Origin: Rhizoctonia solani
Taxonomy: Eukaryota > Basidiomycota > Agaricomycetes > Cantharellales > Ceratobasidiaceae
Direction of reading: 5' to 3'
NCBI RefSeq assembly: GCF_016906535.1
Contig: NC_057373.1
Location: 496,001-560,000, forward strand
DNA: 64,000 nt
The stretch's first letter is position 1. The number at the start of each line of letters is the position of its first letter. The notes below the pieces were generated by a model. It had not been told where the DNA came from, did not search any database, and saw only the letters and a list, made by a program, of their open reading frames with translations. Positions 35,615 to 46,960 of the stretch are shown one piece after another. The translations under genes were made by a program, and so were the position numbers.

Positions 35615-36801
35615 TTATTCTTTTCCCGACTCATCCTCAGCTACCTTGGCTACCTCCTTGATTGTAGCTTTCCAGCCATTTGGGCACTGCTTGATTCCAT
35701 GGCCCTTTTGACCGCACTTAACACACAGCCCTGATGCGCGTCGGCGATCTCTTTCTTCCGGGGTAACATAGTTGGGGTCCTCTGATAGTTGGACCCTGGT
35801 AGTAGTGGTGGAAGTGGAGGTGGTTGCGGTGATTGGTGCCTTGGCAGGAGCCTTTTTGGGGTGGTTCTCCTTGTTTTCCCAACAAATGTTGTCAATCTTG
35901 ATGGAGGCGGCAAATATTGCCTCCAGCTCGTTGGGAATGTTGTCCTTGGTGGACAGGAGTTCCTTCACCTCCAGTGAAGACCACGCGTGAATTGGGCAAT
36001 GTATGCCTCCTCATTCCAATCAAGCTCCGCAATAAGGTTGCGGAACTTGGTAACATACTCAGACGTGGTGGTTGTCTGAGTCAGCGCGGCGATCTTCCTA
36101 GCAGCGGCTCTCTTAGCATCTGGGTCGGCAAATGCCTCCTTGAATTTGGCCGTTAGGGCCTGGATAGTGGTAGGAGGGTTACCCTCGCCCTTGATGATAG
36201 TTCCAATGATGGGGAGGGCCCAGTCGGCAGCCTTGTCTGTCATGTGGTATAAGATCCACACGACCATCTGCTCCTCCTTGTCAAACTGATTGCGATGAAG
36301 AGCTACCCATAGCATCATTCTATCAAGCCACTGAGTAGCCTTACGCCCCCTGGTGTCCCCTTTGTAGGGATCTGGGAGATCCATTTTGGGCCGCTTTACG
36401 CTGGACCCTGCGTCAAAAGGGGTAAGGGATCCCAGGTGTCTTGCAGGCGTTCCCTGAGGCTCTTTTTTGGGCCGCCTTGGTTCTTCCTCTTCTTTGGAGT
36501 CAAAGCCCGTCCCTCTTGAAGGCCGGAATGGGGCCTTGAGCCCAGGCCTAATTGTGCCTGGAGTGAGGGTTTCTCCTCCCGAGTGGGTGGGAGGAGTGAC
36601 AGGCCCAGTCGATGGGCCAGGCTTGGTTTGGGTTGCTCCTTGGTCCTTATCCCCAAGGAGGTCTGCAGTTTCCTTGCATATGGCCCTGAGTTCAATAATT
36701 TGCTGGCTCTGGGCTTGGATTTGGTCCTGCAGGGACCCAATGGTGGCTGTGAGGGCTGTGATAGCCTTGAGGAGAGCGGAAGGGGACGGTTCTGGTTCCA
36801 T
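35615..36801 (-). pseudogene. gag: gypsy gag with zinc knuckle, one frameshift
   Basis: Starts at ATG 36801 (MEPEPSPSALLKAITALTA) with a coiled-coil-like segment (SLQDQIQAQSQQIIELRA). A Pro-rich linker and the capsid-like region (KATQWLDRMMLWVAL, WALPIIGTIIKGEG) follow. The frame shifts near 35974 (FTRGLHW then KELLSTKDNIPNELE), consistent with loss of one A. A CCHC zinc knuckle (CVKCGQKGHGIKQC) follows and the frame stops at 35615. Gag packages element RNA into virus-like particles. The downstream pol frame begins without a clear start. Confidence 0.88.
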
Positions 36802-37320
36802 CCTTGGCAGGTCTTGCAAAGAGGGAGATGGGCTGCGAGTGGGTGGTTGGGAATGGGATGGAACTGAACGGCGACTGGAGCAGCTGGAAGGACGGGAGTA
36901 GGGGTGAGGGACGCCAGAGCGTGTGGATGGAATATTGAAAACGGCGTGGGGGAGATGGTGCCTATATCAGGACTTATGGGCGGTTTTTGTGTAGTATGTG
37001 GGCGCTAAACCTTTGCGTCAAGCACCTAGCGTTGGATAGTCCCTACAGCAAATCAACAGATCTGGCGATCGTGATATGAGCGGGTTTTCTACAAGCGGGT
37101 GTTTCAGCTGACTAAGGTTGCTAACTACTGTGTTCCGGCAAAACACATGGTATGCGGGGGATTAGGACTCGTCTGCCTTGTAGCAATTTGGTACTACGTG
37201 GGGGTGGGGGATTTTTGATTATTATATCCCGCAAAGTGGCCCCGATCACGTGATTTCCCTTGTGCTAGTACAGGGAGCCTTCTCCTTGTCGATCAAGCCT
37301 ACAGAAAGTCGATTTTACAA
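36802..37320 (-). other. Untranslated leader of the gypsy element
   Basis: Between gag and the 5' LTR. The first bases next to the LTR on the minus strand (TTGTAAAATCGACTTTC) would hold the primer-binding site. I do not recognise a matching tRNA end. Confidence 0.5.
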
Positions 37321-37891
37321 TGTCGTACACCACTGTAAGGTGGGTACGCGCTGGTGGAGGCGGGCGCTTGTGGCTGTACTACTACACTGGCTTATGTAAT
37401 CTCACTGACTAAGGCTAACTACTAACTACTAAGTTGCTTAAGGCAACGACTAACTATCTACTGTCGATGCGGAGGGGCCTGAGGCCTGGAGGTGTGGTAG
37501 GTCAGATAAGGGGGTGAGTGCTACTGATACTACTTGGGGGCCGGCTACTTAGCTGGCTGGCTACCTTCTCTAATGTGTAAGAGACAAGGTAAAATTGACT
37601 TGGTATCTCCAAGCGATTTCCCTGCTGTATATATAGAAGAGGGTGCACTATTTACATGGTCTGTGCGCGTGAGAAAAGAAGTACAGGTGTGAAATAAGAA
37701 GCATGCTGCGGACTGCGCAGAAGCGTGGATTTCTCCTAAGCGCCCTTGGCACGGCATCTCGGCGCGGCATCTCGGCATAATAAGCGCCGAGATCACGTGA
37801 TCAAAAACATGAGATATCAAGTCCGTAAAAAATACTAAAATTAATAGAAAATTCGTCCGATTCTGATGGTATATGTAAGGAGGTTGTAACA
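37321..37891 (-). repeat. 5' LTR of the gypsy element
   Basis: 571 bp, beginning TGTCGTACACC and ending GTTGTAACA on plus. It is followed by ACTTG (37892-37896), the partner of 26478-26482. It keeps CpG at several places where the 3' LTR has TpG or CpA. Confidence 0.9.
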
Positions 37892-38080
37892 ACTTGGAAA
37901 GGAGACTTTGGCGTGAACAAAGATGATGAGGTTGATTTTAACTTGGGCTTAACTATCAATCAGCGACTAGTTTGAGTGGTTTGTTTTGATTGACTCAGGT
38001 GGCAGTGGCTTTTGCAGCGTGAAAAGTGGATGCCAGCACAATTTGTACCAATCAAATTTGAAGAGTACCCAGTATCATAA

Positions 38081-38396
38081 CAACTTTAAATAACATAGGC
38101 TAAGTTAACCATGTCCACAATGCAGGCACAATGAAATGGATCTTTTTGTTATAGTTCATTACCCCATCTTAACTACAGCCTGTTTTAATATACGTGTGAT
38201 TTGAGCTGGGACCCCCAGCTTAAGAATGACCAACCACTGAAATGATTATTGTATTAGATGAGTACTTATTTTTTGGAGTAGTATTACAATTAAGACTGTC
38301 AAAATTTTACTCCTCACAGACATCACAAATTATGCACATGTAAATGTTGCACAGTCTAAGGACCAAATAATCTCCTGGTGCCCAAAGCGCCCATAA
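38081..38396. other. 3' flank of the broken F-box-like gene
   Basis: AT-rich, no feature recognised, up to the palindrome. Confidence 0.35.
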
Positions 38397-38398
38397 TA

Positions 38399-39395
38399 CA
38401 GTATTGGACAAAACCTCTCACAAGATTTTTGAAATTTACTAGTAGTGCCCATATCTCAGTTGTCCTTGTAGCTAGCAATATGTATATACTACTGAATGAG
38501 AGCCAGAGGTTGGAGCTATTTATCAAATGCTCAAACGTGTAAATTAAACAAGTTGTTGGGGAGATATGGGAGAAACAATGTCATGGTAGGGTGTGAGAGG
38601 TTTTGTCCCCAGCAGTTCTTAATCTAAAAACTCTACCAGTACTTCTCCCCTATGAGGAGCTGAAACAAGGTAGCTATATATTTACTTAAGAATGTATTTA
38701 TACTATTTTACTACAGAGTATCAGCTTGAGAGCTGCTTTGCCCATGGCAGGATAGGAAGGGTTGTATTTGGGGACTGATTATAAGAGTATGCTCTGACAG
38801 ATGACTGACCACACTTGGGTTGCTACTTAAGCTACTCTGTGCAGCTAGATGAAGTCTAGGATAACTGTATGATATAGCTTTTAGCACTCTATACTGGGGT
38901 TCCTGTGTCCTAAAAGCTATATCATACAGTTATCCTAGACTTCATCTAGCTGCACAGAGTAGCTTAAGTAGCAACCCAAGTGTGGTCAGTCATCTGTCAG
39001 AGCATACTCTTATAATCAGTCCCCAAATACAACCCTTCCTATCCTGCCATGGGCAAAGCAGCTCTCAAGCTGATACTCTGTAGTAAAATAGTATAAATAC
39101 ATTCTTAAGTAAATATATAGCTACCTTGTTTCAGCTCCTCATAGGGGAGAAGTACTGGTAGAGTTTTTAGATTAAGAACTGCTGGGGACAAAACCTCTCA
39201 CACCCTACCATGACATTGTTTCTCCCATATCTCCCCAACAACTCGTTTAATTTACACGTTTGAGCATTCGATAAATAGCTCCGACCTCTGGCTCTCATTC
39301 AGTAGTATATACATATTGCTAGCTACAAGGACGACTGAGATATGGGCACTACTAGTAAATTTCAAAAATCTCGTGAGAGGTTTTGTCCGATACTG
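38399..39395. mobile_element. 997-bp near-perfect palindrome flanked by TA (foldback/MITE-like)
   Basis: The left arm is 38399-38884 and the right arm 38910-39395, 486 bp each, with a 25-bp loop. Both ends read CAGTAT(T/C)GGACAAAACC inward and are flanked by TA (38397-38398 and 39396-39397), as for Tc1/mariner-type elements. By eye I find only six mismatches between the arms, all in the outer 170 bp and all CpG in the right arm versus TpG or CpA in the left. Each arm also contains an inward-facing second copy of the terminal word (GTGAGAGGTTTTGTCC, about 38596-38612). No coding sequence is present. It is probably a non-autonomous element or dimer, and the RNA hairpin could feed silencing. Confidence 0.85.
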
Positions 39396-39689
39396 TAACA
39401 TAGATCCTTGGTCGGCTATGATACTTAATCCGGTGAGATAAACCTATTTATTGGACACACTTTAATAGTAGTACGATTGCCACCTGATAACTTATAAGTA
39501 GTTTCTATTAGTATACATATACATGCGGGCAGTTTTTAGGCGCTGTATATGCGGCCCAATATCGCGGTCACTTTGGTAGGGCTTCAAGGGAACTTGTCGA
39601 AGAAAAACACGCTCGTTATGGATATTCCATCGTCAACACACTACTGTATCCTTTTGAAGAAATTTAGGTACACATGTATTTGACAAAAT

Positions 39690-41203
39690 CTACCACCTGG
39701 TAGCGAGTAAATTCGTAGTACCAGAAGGAACTCCTGTGACCACAGCACGAGCATGAAGCTTGAGATCTGATGAAAGCTGGGCGGGCGATTTGTTTCCGTA
39801 GTCTCCAATCGCAGCAGCCAGTATACCAGCAACGAAAGGTCTATCATATTTCGTGTGAGCTTCAGTATACTAGTTGTTTGTGTTTAGACTCTTACGTAGA
39901 CATTGAGGTTCCGCTAAGCGTATTAGTAGCACTTGGATTTCCGATCCACGCGCTTAGGATGCTCACACCAGGCGCCCATACATCTATAACGGAACCGTAG
40001 CTTGAGAACGATGCTCTTCGGTTGCTTGAGTCCACGGCACCAACAGTGTTGGCTGCAGCCACGCGAGCTGGGCTCTCATTACCAGCATCAACATTGGAAC
40101 CGCCCGCTGCGACAGTACAGTGGACACCACTGCTAATCAGATTATTGACAGCAGAGTCGACGGCATTATTGGCACCCCCTCCAATCGAGAAAGTGGCAAT
40201 TGACGGCCGACCGGAAGATTGGGCTGAGGAGATAATGTAGTTGATCCCAGCAATGACATCCGAGATTGTACCAGAGCCAGAGTCGGACAAGACTGATGTG
40301 GGTTTAAACATGAGCCAAGGGTACGTTCCTGATAAATTGAGTGTCATACCTTTGACAGCGATGATATTGGCGGAGGTAGCAATGCCATAATTAGCTCCAA
40401 CCGCGATAGCCGCAGTATCTTTCAGCAATAAGTTAAGGGCCAGATAATTGCGTAACACATCATCACTCACGAGTGCCGTGGCCGTTCCCATCGGCATTGC
40501 TGTACTAGTAAAGTTTGATTGAATCTAATGTACCAGTCACGCACAGTTAAGAACCTACCCCGCCAAACGTAGCACCCCATCTGGCACGTCCACCAAAACT
40601 ATTGTGAGCAGTATAAATTCCCTATAGTACCTGACTAAATTAATGCTGGCAAGAGAAATGGCCGCATACACTTACGGTGTCAATACTGTACACATCCACG
40701 CCCGCTCCGTTGGCACGTTTGGACAACTGACCGATGGACTCGTTTGCTGGCCTGGATTCACCCAAGCTCTCCGGAGTCCTATATGAATCTTTTAGATATT
40801 CTTCTACGTATCATAAATTCTACTCACTCATATTGAATGGTAAAGATCCCATCCTCAAGGATGTATTCCACATCGTTGGATTGACGCACAAAGTCAAGAT
40901 CCTTGCCTTTGAGCTCAATAGCGTAACCGTGAAAGGCCCGCTCATACTTGTATTTGACTTTCGAGTCAGATGTTTTCGAAAGCAACTTGGCAATATGGGA
41001 ATCCTTGGACACGCCATCCTTGAGTTTGCTAGACGACTATAAGCACATCAGTAGCTCATTTAGATAAAAGTATCTTACATAATGTATGAATTAGCTTTGA
41101 CTGGTCCAGCATGCTTACTGATAGGAACATTGAGAACGGGAGCGGCATGCACCGCCAAGGTAGCATATAGACATGCAGCAGTAAGGAATAAAGTGCAGAT
41201 CAT
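39690..41203 (-). CDS. Subtilisin-like serine protease (S8, proteinase K type), oxyanion Asn replaced by Gly
   Basis: Eight exons on the minus strand: 41203-41079, 41028-40828, 40778-40676, 40621-40559, 40504-40471, 40418-40350, 40292-39896 and 39840-39690. They total 1143 nt and 380 residues, in frame. A signal peptide is visible (MICTLFLTAACLYATLAVHA), then an I9 inhibitor-like propeptide (YIIKLKDGVSKDSHIAKLL). The catalytic Asp lies in VDVYSIDTGIYTAHNSFGG, His in ADGNGHGTHTAAIAVG and Ser in LSGTSMSTPFVAGILAA. Where proteinase K has AAGNNN with the oxyanion Asn, this protein has VAAGGSNVDAGNESPA, so that Asn is Gly. Activity may be reduced or altered. Secreted proteases of this type degrade host or substrate protein. 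Confidence 0.9.
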
Positions 41204-41855
41204 GGCAGCGTTGACACGAGGACCAAGAGTCCAGGTGAAGAGTTTACGAAGGTTTAAGGATGGTAGCTATACTGTCTAACCACTGCATGCAGAAATACTC
41301 TCATTGTGATATTATATATCTGGTGGGATATTCATCTGATCTATGGCATCAGTGATCGATATCTACCATGGCATAGCGCCATAAGTGCACATGCGCATGG
41401 GCATAGTTCTTGTCCGCCGAAGGTTGAGCTCCACATGGTCATATACCATACTTGCAAGATTGTACCCAGCCCAGTAGAAATTAAGGAGAATAAGCCCACT
41501 CAACTACCAAAGTGGAACTGTCCGCTTACCTGGATGGTAGACAGAGAACGCATTGCCACATGCTTAGCTGGAACAACTTCGACGTCGAAGGTGGATGTAC
41601 CCTCGCGGTCGGTAGCGATCCGATGTTCTATTGTCATTAAGATCAAGATGGCACTAGCCAAAGCGTAGTTTGAGAGATTTAAACTTCCGAGAATCCTCGA
41701 AATAGGCTGGTTGGTGGTAATCTGAATAATGGGTCGAATGCGCATACGCTCACAGATATCTCGATCAGAACAGATCCCGACCAACACTATTCCTAGATGT
41801 ACAGAACCAGATATCGGCAGCTTTAGCTTAGTTATTCACTGGTTAATATGACGCC
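41204..41855. other. Intergenic; possible small exon on the minus strand
   Basis: A minus-strand frame about 41745-41530 (MRIRPIIQITTNQPISRIL, ending STIQ at a gtaagc donor) could be one exon of an unknown gene with a hydrophobic stretch (YALASAILILMTI). No partner exon was found. The rest is promoter region for the divergent protease and condensin genes. Confidence 0.3.
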
Positions 41856-44800
41856 ATGAATGCACAAGATGGCTCTTGTGAATTGATGATACCGGTCCAG
41901 ACCGACATCGAAGATTTGGCAATTCCGGCGCTAACGTGGGTAAGTCACGGGTTTCGCGTATCCAACACGGACCCTGAATGGTCCCAAACATTGTCCCGCC
42001 ACACTGGCTTCCCTCCCTCAGCGCAGGAACAATATGGGCGAGTTCCAGTTGTTGAACGAAATTCAAAAGCTACAAAATGTAGAAAACTACTCAATTCCCA
42101 ATGAGCACGAGGTTGGTGACATGGACGAGAGAGCAATCACTAGGATTCTGGAGGGTGAGCTGTCCAAACGCCTTTGTTATGCCTTTGTTACTTACGACCT
42201 CACAGGAGCTGTTGAGACAGTAGCAGATAATCATGAGACTCTTTCAGACCCGGAGGTTTTTGATGTGTATAGGAGTTTACTCAAGTACGCGCGTCTTTAG
42301 CCCGATTAAATTTATCTAATAACTATTGCCAGGCACCCAGAACACCTCTCAGGGGGACACTTATCCAAAATGTTGGACTCTTTGCTCTCTGGGTTTCAGG
42401 CCGAGGCAAACGCCGCTTCTAACGACATCGATGCTGATGACCATGAGTCATTTTCGCACCACCGGACTACTCTGGAGATGTATGCTTTTCTGTTACATTG
42501 GTTTTGTGTCACGGCGGATAAGCAGGGGCTCAAGGACGAGGACAATGGGGCTGCAGCGAAGCCCAAGGTGGGTCTTCTTCCTACCTTTGATTGCATTCTA
42601 ATAAACAGCTCCCCAGAGAGGTAAAGGGAAGGCCGCCGGAGGGAAAAGAGCAGCGTCTTCCCGGGCCGAGACTTGGTCGTGGGCAGAGGCTGCGCCTCAA
42701 ACACTTTCTGTTGTCGGAAAGATATTGAAAATCAAGTCAGGTCGTCTCTGGGTGTCTACTCCAGAGCGGCGCGCGTTTATTGACACTCTTACCCGACCGG
42801 CGTATACGATCACCGAGTCCGAAACACTTATGAAGGACGAGGTAATTCGTGTGAACGTGTACAAGGTTATATGTATGGCAGTCAAGCACCATGACCACGC
42901 TCAGAGTAGGTGACGCATGTATTTTATCCCATTCGATTTGTTACTGACAAGTCACTAGGTGCACAGACATTAATAATGCAGTCCGTTCAATTGCACGAAC
43001 ACCTTTCGGAACCTATGGCTGAGGTGCTGAGTATCCTCGGGCGCGACTTTGATTATCCCCAATTGACCGAAGCGATCATGAGGTGAATGCAATGGCTCGG
43101 TTTTACGGAAAGCACTAACCGGTGCTTTCATAGGGAGTTTGGAAACAAGACCTTCAACGCACAGGATACCAAAACCCCTAGGTCGTTCAGCAAATTCTTG
43201 TTGCGACTGACTGCCGAAGTACCTCGTCTAGTTTTGACGCAATTTCCGCTTATACAAAACCACATTGATAGCGAGGTCAGTTCACTTTGTTCAAGCAACT
43301 GAATATCGTTGTCTAACTTGGCAATCCAAGTCCTATACAATGCGGATGGCTCTAGTTGAAATAATTGGTTTGCTCATCAAAGAAGTGGCCGAGGATGAAC
43401 TTTTTGAGAAGGAGCGGAAGGAAAAACGACTCAACTCGCTGTTCAGCATCCTAATTGCTCGCTTTTTGGACGTTAGCACATACGTTCGTGCCCGACTTTT
43501 GGCGACTCTAACAAGACTCTGCGAGTTAGTCAGTTTTATTTTGAATTGGTTAAAGTCTAATGGTTTCGCAGACTACCAAACAAATTCCCTACCCAAAGAC
43601 TTCGAATGACCGTGGCCGTCGTCTGCGCACTCAAGGACCGTGCAAGCACTGTTCGCAAAAATGCAGTCATGTTGTTGACCAAGCTCATCCTTACACACCC
43701 GTATGCTTTGATTCATGGTGGCCCGTTGAACAAGGAGGAATGGGAAGCTGGATACGCTAAGGTGTGCAAGGACCTCCAGGCGCTCGGTGAGGTGGAGCAG
43801 GGGAGGATTGAAGCCGAGGCGGAGGCGACAGAAACCAAAGCGGAGCAAGAGGGAGACGAGATGGAAGTTGATGGGGAGGAGGAGGAAGGTGAAGATGAGG
43901 AAGGAGATGAAGGAGATGAAGGAGGCAGGAAGAAGAAGGCCAAGAAGGTCAAATCGGAGAAGCCCTCTGCACCAGCACTTGATCTCACAAACGTGACCGA
44001 AGAGCAACTCCAGGGAAACGACGGCGCCCGATTGAGGCTCACTAAAAAGTACTATGCCGATGCGCTGAATTTTATCCAGCACGTTGAGTTAGCAATGGAG
44101 AACATCGAGGAACTCTTGACTTCAACCTATAGGTCCGAAACTCTAGAGGCAATCGAATTCTTCCGCGTATGCCATGATTATGAGATAAAAGCTGCCTCTG
44201 TAGGCCATGTTTCTTTAAATTCTATTGCCCGGTCTAATGCGCTCGTTTTCTAGAAAGGTATTAGGGACATGATTCATCTCATATGGAGCAAAGATACTGG
44301 AGGGAATTCCGACGAAGAAAAGGAAGTGAAAGGCGTTCGGTTGCGCTTGATTGAATGCTATAGACATATCTATTTCGACCCTCGCGCTGGACTGGACCCG
44401 AAGTCCCAAATCAACCGAGTTGCAAAAAATATGATCGAGTAAGAGCTATGACCTATTTCAATACCCGGGGCTAACGCATTGCACTAGACTAACATATAAT
44501 TCCACTGTGGCCGAACTGACGTCCTTGGAAGAGCTCATGCGAACCATGGCGGAGGACAACCAGATTCATCCGGACATCATTACTAAGCTATGGCAAGTGT
44601 ATAGTAAGTTGTGATGTGATTACTATTTTCTCGATTCTGAGATGTTCTCCTAACATAGGTACCGATAAGGATATTCCTAAGGCACAGCGTCGAGGTGCAA
44701 TTGTGGTCCTAGGGATGATTGCTGTAGCAAAGCCAAAAGTCGTAACGGAGAGAATCGATACGCTTTTGCATGTTGGACTGGGTCCTCTGGGAAAGGTGAG

Positions 44801-46960
44801 TTTCTTGCACGCATGCGTGTTACGTATGCTAATCTAGTGGAATAGGAGGACCTCGTGCTCGCCCGATATACATGTGTGGCGTTACAGCGCGTTAGCGGGA
44901 GTCATAAGAAGGTTAAGGGGTCACTTGAGGACAAGTCGACTCGTCTGCCAATGACAAATATTGTCTTCACTCGTTTGAGAGATGCGATTGAACAGCCGAG
45001 TAGTTCTAAGGAATGGTAGGCGTGTATCTGTTCAGGTGTTGCTTTACTTGACCAGAACCTTTTAGGTTTGGCATGGCCGAGCAAGCTATTAATACAATCT
45101 ATCAACTTGGAGAGCAGCCGGACACGCTTTGCTCGGAGTTGATTAAGACGCTTACCAGGCGTGTGTTTGCACCCCCTGCCAAAACTGCGCCGCCGCCAGC
45201 AAATAACGACGAAGACGTTGAGATGGCTGAAGGAGATGGGGATGAGGACATGACCCCTCGAGCTCCAGAATCTACCCAGAGCGCAGCCATCCCTGAACCT
45301 TCGCAGCAACCAGCTCAAACTGGGGACATGGGCAACGCATTCCACCTTAGCCAGCTTGTGTTTGTTGTCGGCCATGTTGCGTTGAAACACATTGTTCATT
45401 TAGAACTGGTCGAGAGAGAGTGGAAGAGAAGAAAGGATGAAGCTGCAAAGGGTGAGCATTCCACTCGCTCCAAAAACCTCACAATTGACCTTAGCCTCAA
45501 TAGCCGAAAAGAAACCTACCAAGGGATCCAAGGCGGCAGCAGCATCGACGACGGATGATATTGAACAAGTTGCCGGAAACGCAGAGGACGATATCGGCGA
45601 TACGATTTTGCAGATTCGCGAGCATGAGTTGCTTACGGGCCCAAATTCACTCCTGGCCTTGTATGGACCAATTATAAAAGAGATTTGTGGAACTCCAAAG
45701 TCCTACAAGGTATGTCTCGATGTTTCCACTTCGGACACCGGCCTAACCCATGATGGCATTACAAGAATCAAATTCTGCGTATGGCATCCACGCTTGCACT
45801 CAGCAAGCTCATGTGTGTCAGCTCCAAATTCTGCGAAGACAACCTCATGCTTCTGTTCAGACTCATGCAAACGTCTCGAAACCCAATCATCCGAAGCAAC
45901 ATTATTATAGCACTCGGCGATGTGGCTATATGCTTCAACAATATGATTGACGAGAACAGCGATCGTCTTTACGATGGATTGTCTGATCCCGACTTGACGG
46001 TCAAGAAAAATACCCTGATGGTGTTGACGCATTTGATTTTGAACGGGATGATCAAGGTCAAGGGGCAGCTCGGGGAGATGGCCAAATGTTTGGAAGATGA
46101 AGATAAGCGCATTGCAGATCTTGCCAAGCTGTTCTTCCAGGAGCTTTCAACAAAGGATAATGCGATCTACAATAACCTCCCCGATGGTATGTTTCTTTCA
46201 TCGCGTTTTAGTCTGGGTATTAACATGGGTGGACTTCAGTCATTAGTCATTTATCAGTTGGAGAGCATTCTGTCCCCGAAGAGGCTTTCCAAAGCACCAT
46301 GTCATACATCTTCAAGTTTATTGAAAAGGTTTTGCTTTTCTTTTCTGCGTCCTTACTTATCGCTCACACGGGACACCAGGAAAAACAAGCAGAAACTATT
46401 GTCGAGAAATTATGCCAGCGTTTCAGATCTGCAGCTGAAGAACGGCAATGGCGGGATATTGCGTTCTGTCTCTCGATGCTTCCTTACAAGTCTGAGCGGT
46501 CTGTCAAGAAACTCATCGAGGGATTACCATTCTATCAGGATAAATTGCACGAAGAGACTGTGTTCATGAGGTTTAATGAAATCCTTTCCAAGGTCTGTTC
46601 CACCTGTGTTAGTCGGAGATAGTTGATTTATTCGAAATGACTTGTGGTAGGCGAGGCAGAACAAGAGCCCGAATAAACCTGACACGGAACTTAACGAGTT
46701 TGAGGCTGTAGGTTTTTCCTATTGAATGGGGCAGAGCAGATGACTAATGACAGAATTTTAGATCCTTCAAGAACACAAGAACAAGGGCGAACAGGACAAC
46801 GAGCTCGCGAAGCGCACGGAACATAACGTCGCTGTTGCACAGAAGCGAGCAACCAAGAGATGTAAGCTATTTTTAGCCCTGACATTATTGTGTACGTTTC
46901 TGATTACGCATATACACAGCTGCGAGGAAAAGACAAAAATCGACACACGATGATGATTAG
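41856..46960 (+). CDS. Condensin complex subunit 1 (CND1/YCS4/NCAPD2 type)
   Basis: A gene of roughly 1,380 codons in about 17 exons with short introns. Early exons include 41856-41939, 42022-42154, 42206-42284, 42333-42567, 42617-42905, 42959-43082, 43134-43275, 43331-43524, 43572-44199 and 44254-44438. HEAT-repeat features run throughout (PTQRLRMTVAVVCALKDRAS, NAVMLLTKLILTHPYALIHG). The signature Cnd1 domain is clear at 45776-46190 (NQILRMASTLALSKLMCVSS, IIRSNIIIALGDVAICFNN, DPDLTVKKNTLMVLTHLIL). A strongly acidic insert (EVDGEEEEGEDEEGDEGDE) lies near 43870-43930. The last exon ends in a basic, NLS-like tail (KRSARKRQKSTHDDD, stop 46958-46960). Condensin I compacts mitotic chromosomes. This non-SMC subunit binds the SMC2/SMC4 kleisin. 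ATG 41856 is the first; ATG 42034 in exon 2 is an alternative start. Confidence 0.9.

Larger units (their letters stand above)
26483..37891 (-). mobile_element. Ty3/gypsy chromovirus-type retrotransposon with three nested insertions, TSD ACTTG
   Basis: The whole element is bounded by ACTTG at 26478-26482 and 37892-37896. Its LTRs (left 26483-28558, right 37321-37891) are both 571 bp once a 1500-bp insertion plus 5-bp duplication is removed from the left one. Coding order on the minus strand is gag, protease, reverse transcriptase, RNase H, integrase, chromodomain. The stop of the chromodomain is followed at once by a G-rich polypurine tract and the 3' LTR at left, which fixes the orientation. 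Removing the three inserts leaves about 6.3 kb, normal for this class. Several frameshifts and one stop make it non-autonomous today. LTR differences are few and lie mostly at CpG sites. Confidence 0.93.
24789..38080 (+). pseudogene. F-box-like gene split by two retroelement insertions
   Basis: Exon 1 (24789-25201) has the F-box-like start GFLAFPDELVYLILSYY and ends SPHLWPYVR. Exon 2 starts at 25254 and reads to CNEGGGGTLV, where a solo LTR interrupts it at 25519/25520. The frame resumes after the duplicated CTTAG (26079-26083) with VSALVSAGCSSLEVLEG, matching the intact copy's VGALIHTGCNQLESLQG. The next exon includes LVNQRPPLRQVQINVR, and the last reads CVIELDSGQEDVGPLVKIA to FKENL. A complete Ty3/gypsy element then starts at 26483. 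After its far end (37891) comes the duplicated ACTTG, and the family tail FVPIKFEEYPVS ends at TAA 38078-38080. A donor site has also decayed (AAACAT where paralogues have AAACGT, about 26160), and extra stops are present. The gene cannot make a normal protein. Confidence 0.85.

Noticed and set aside
43573..44082. Minus-strand frame inside the condensin gene
   Set aside because: It is the complement of the acidic Glu-rich segment; the hydrophobic look comes from GAG/GAA read backwards.
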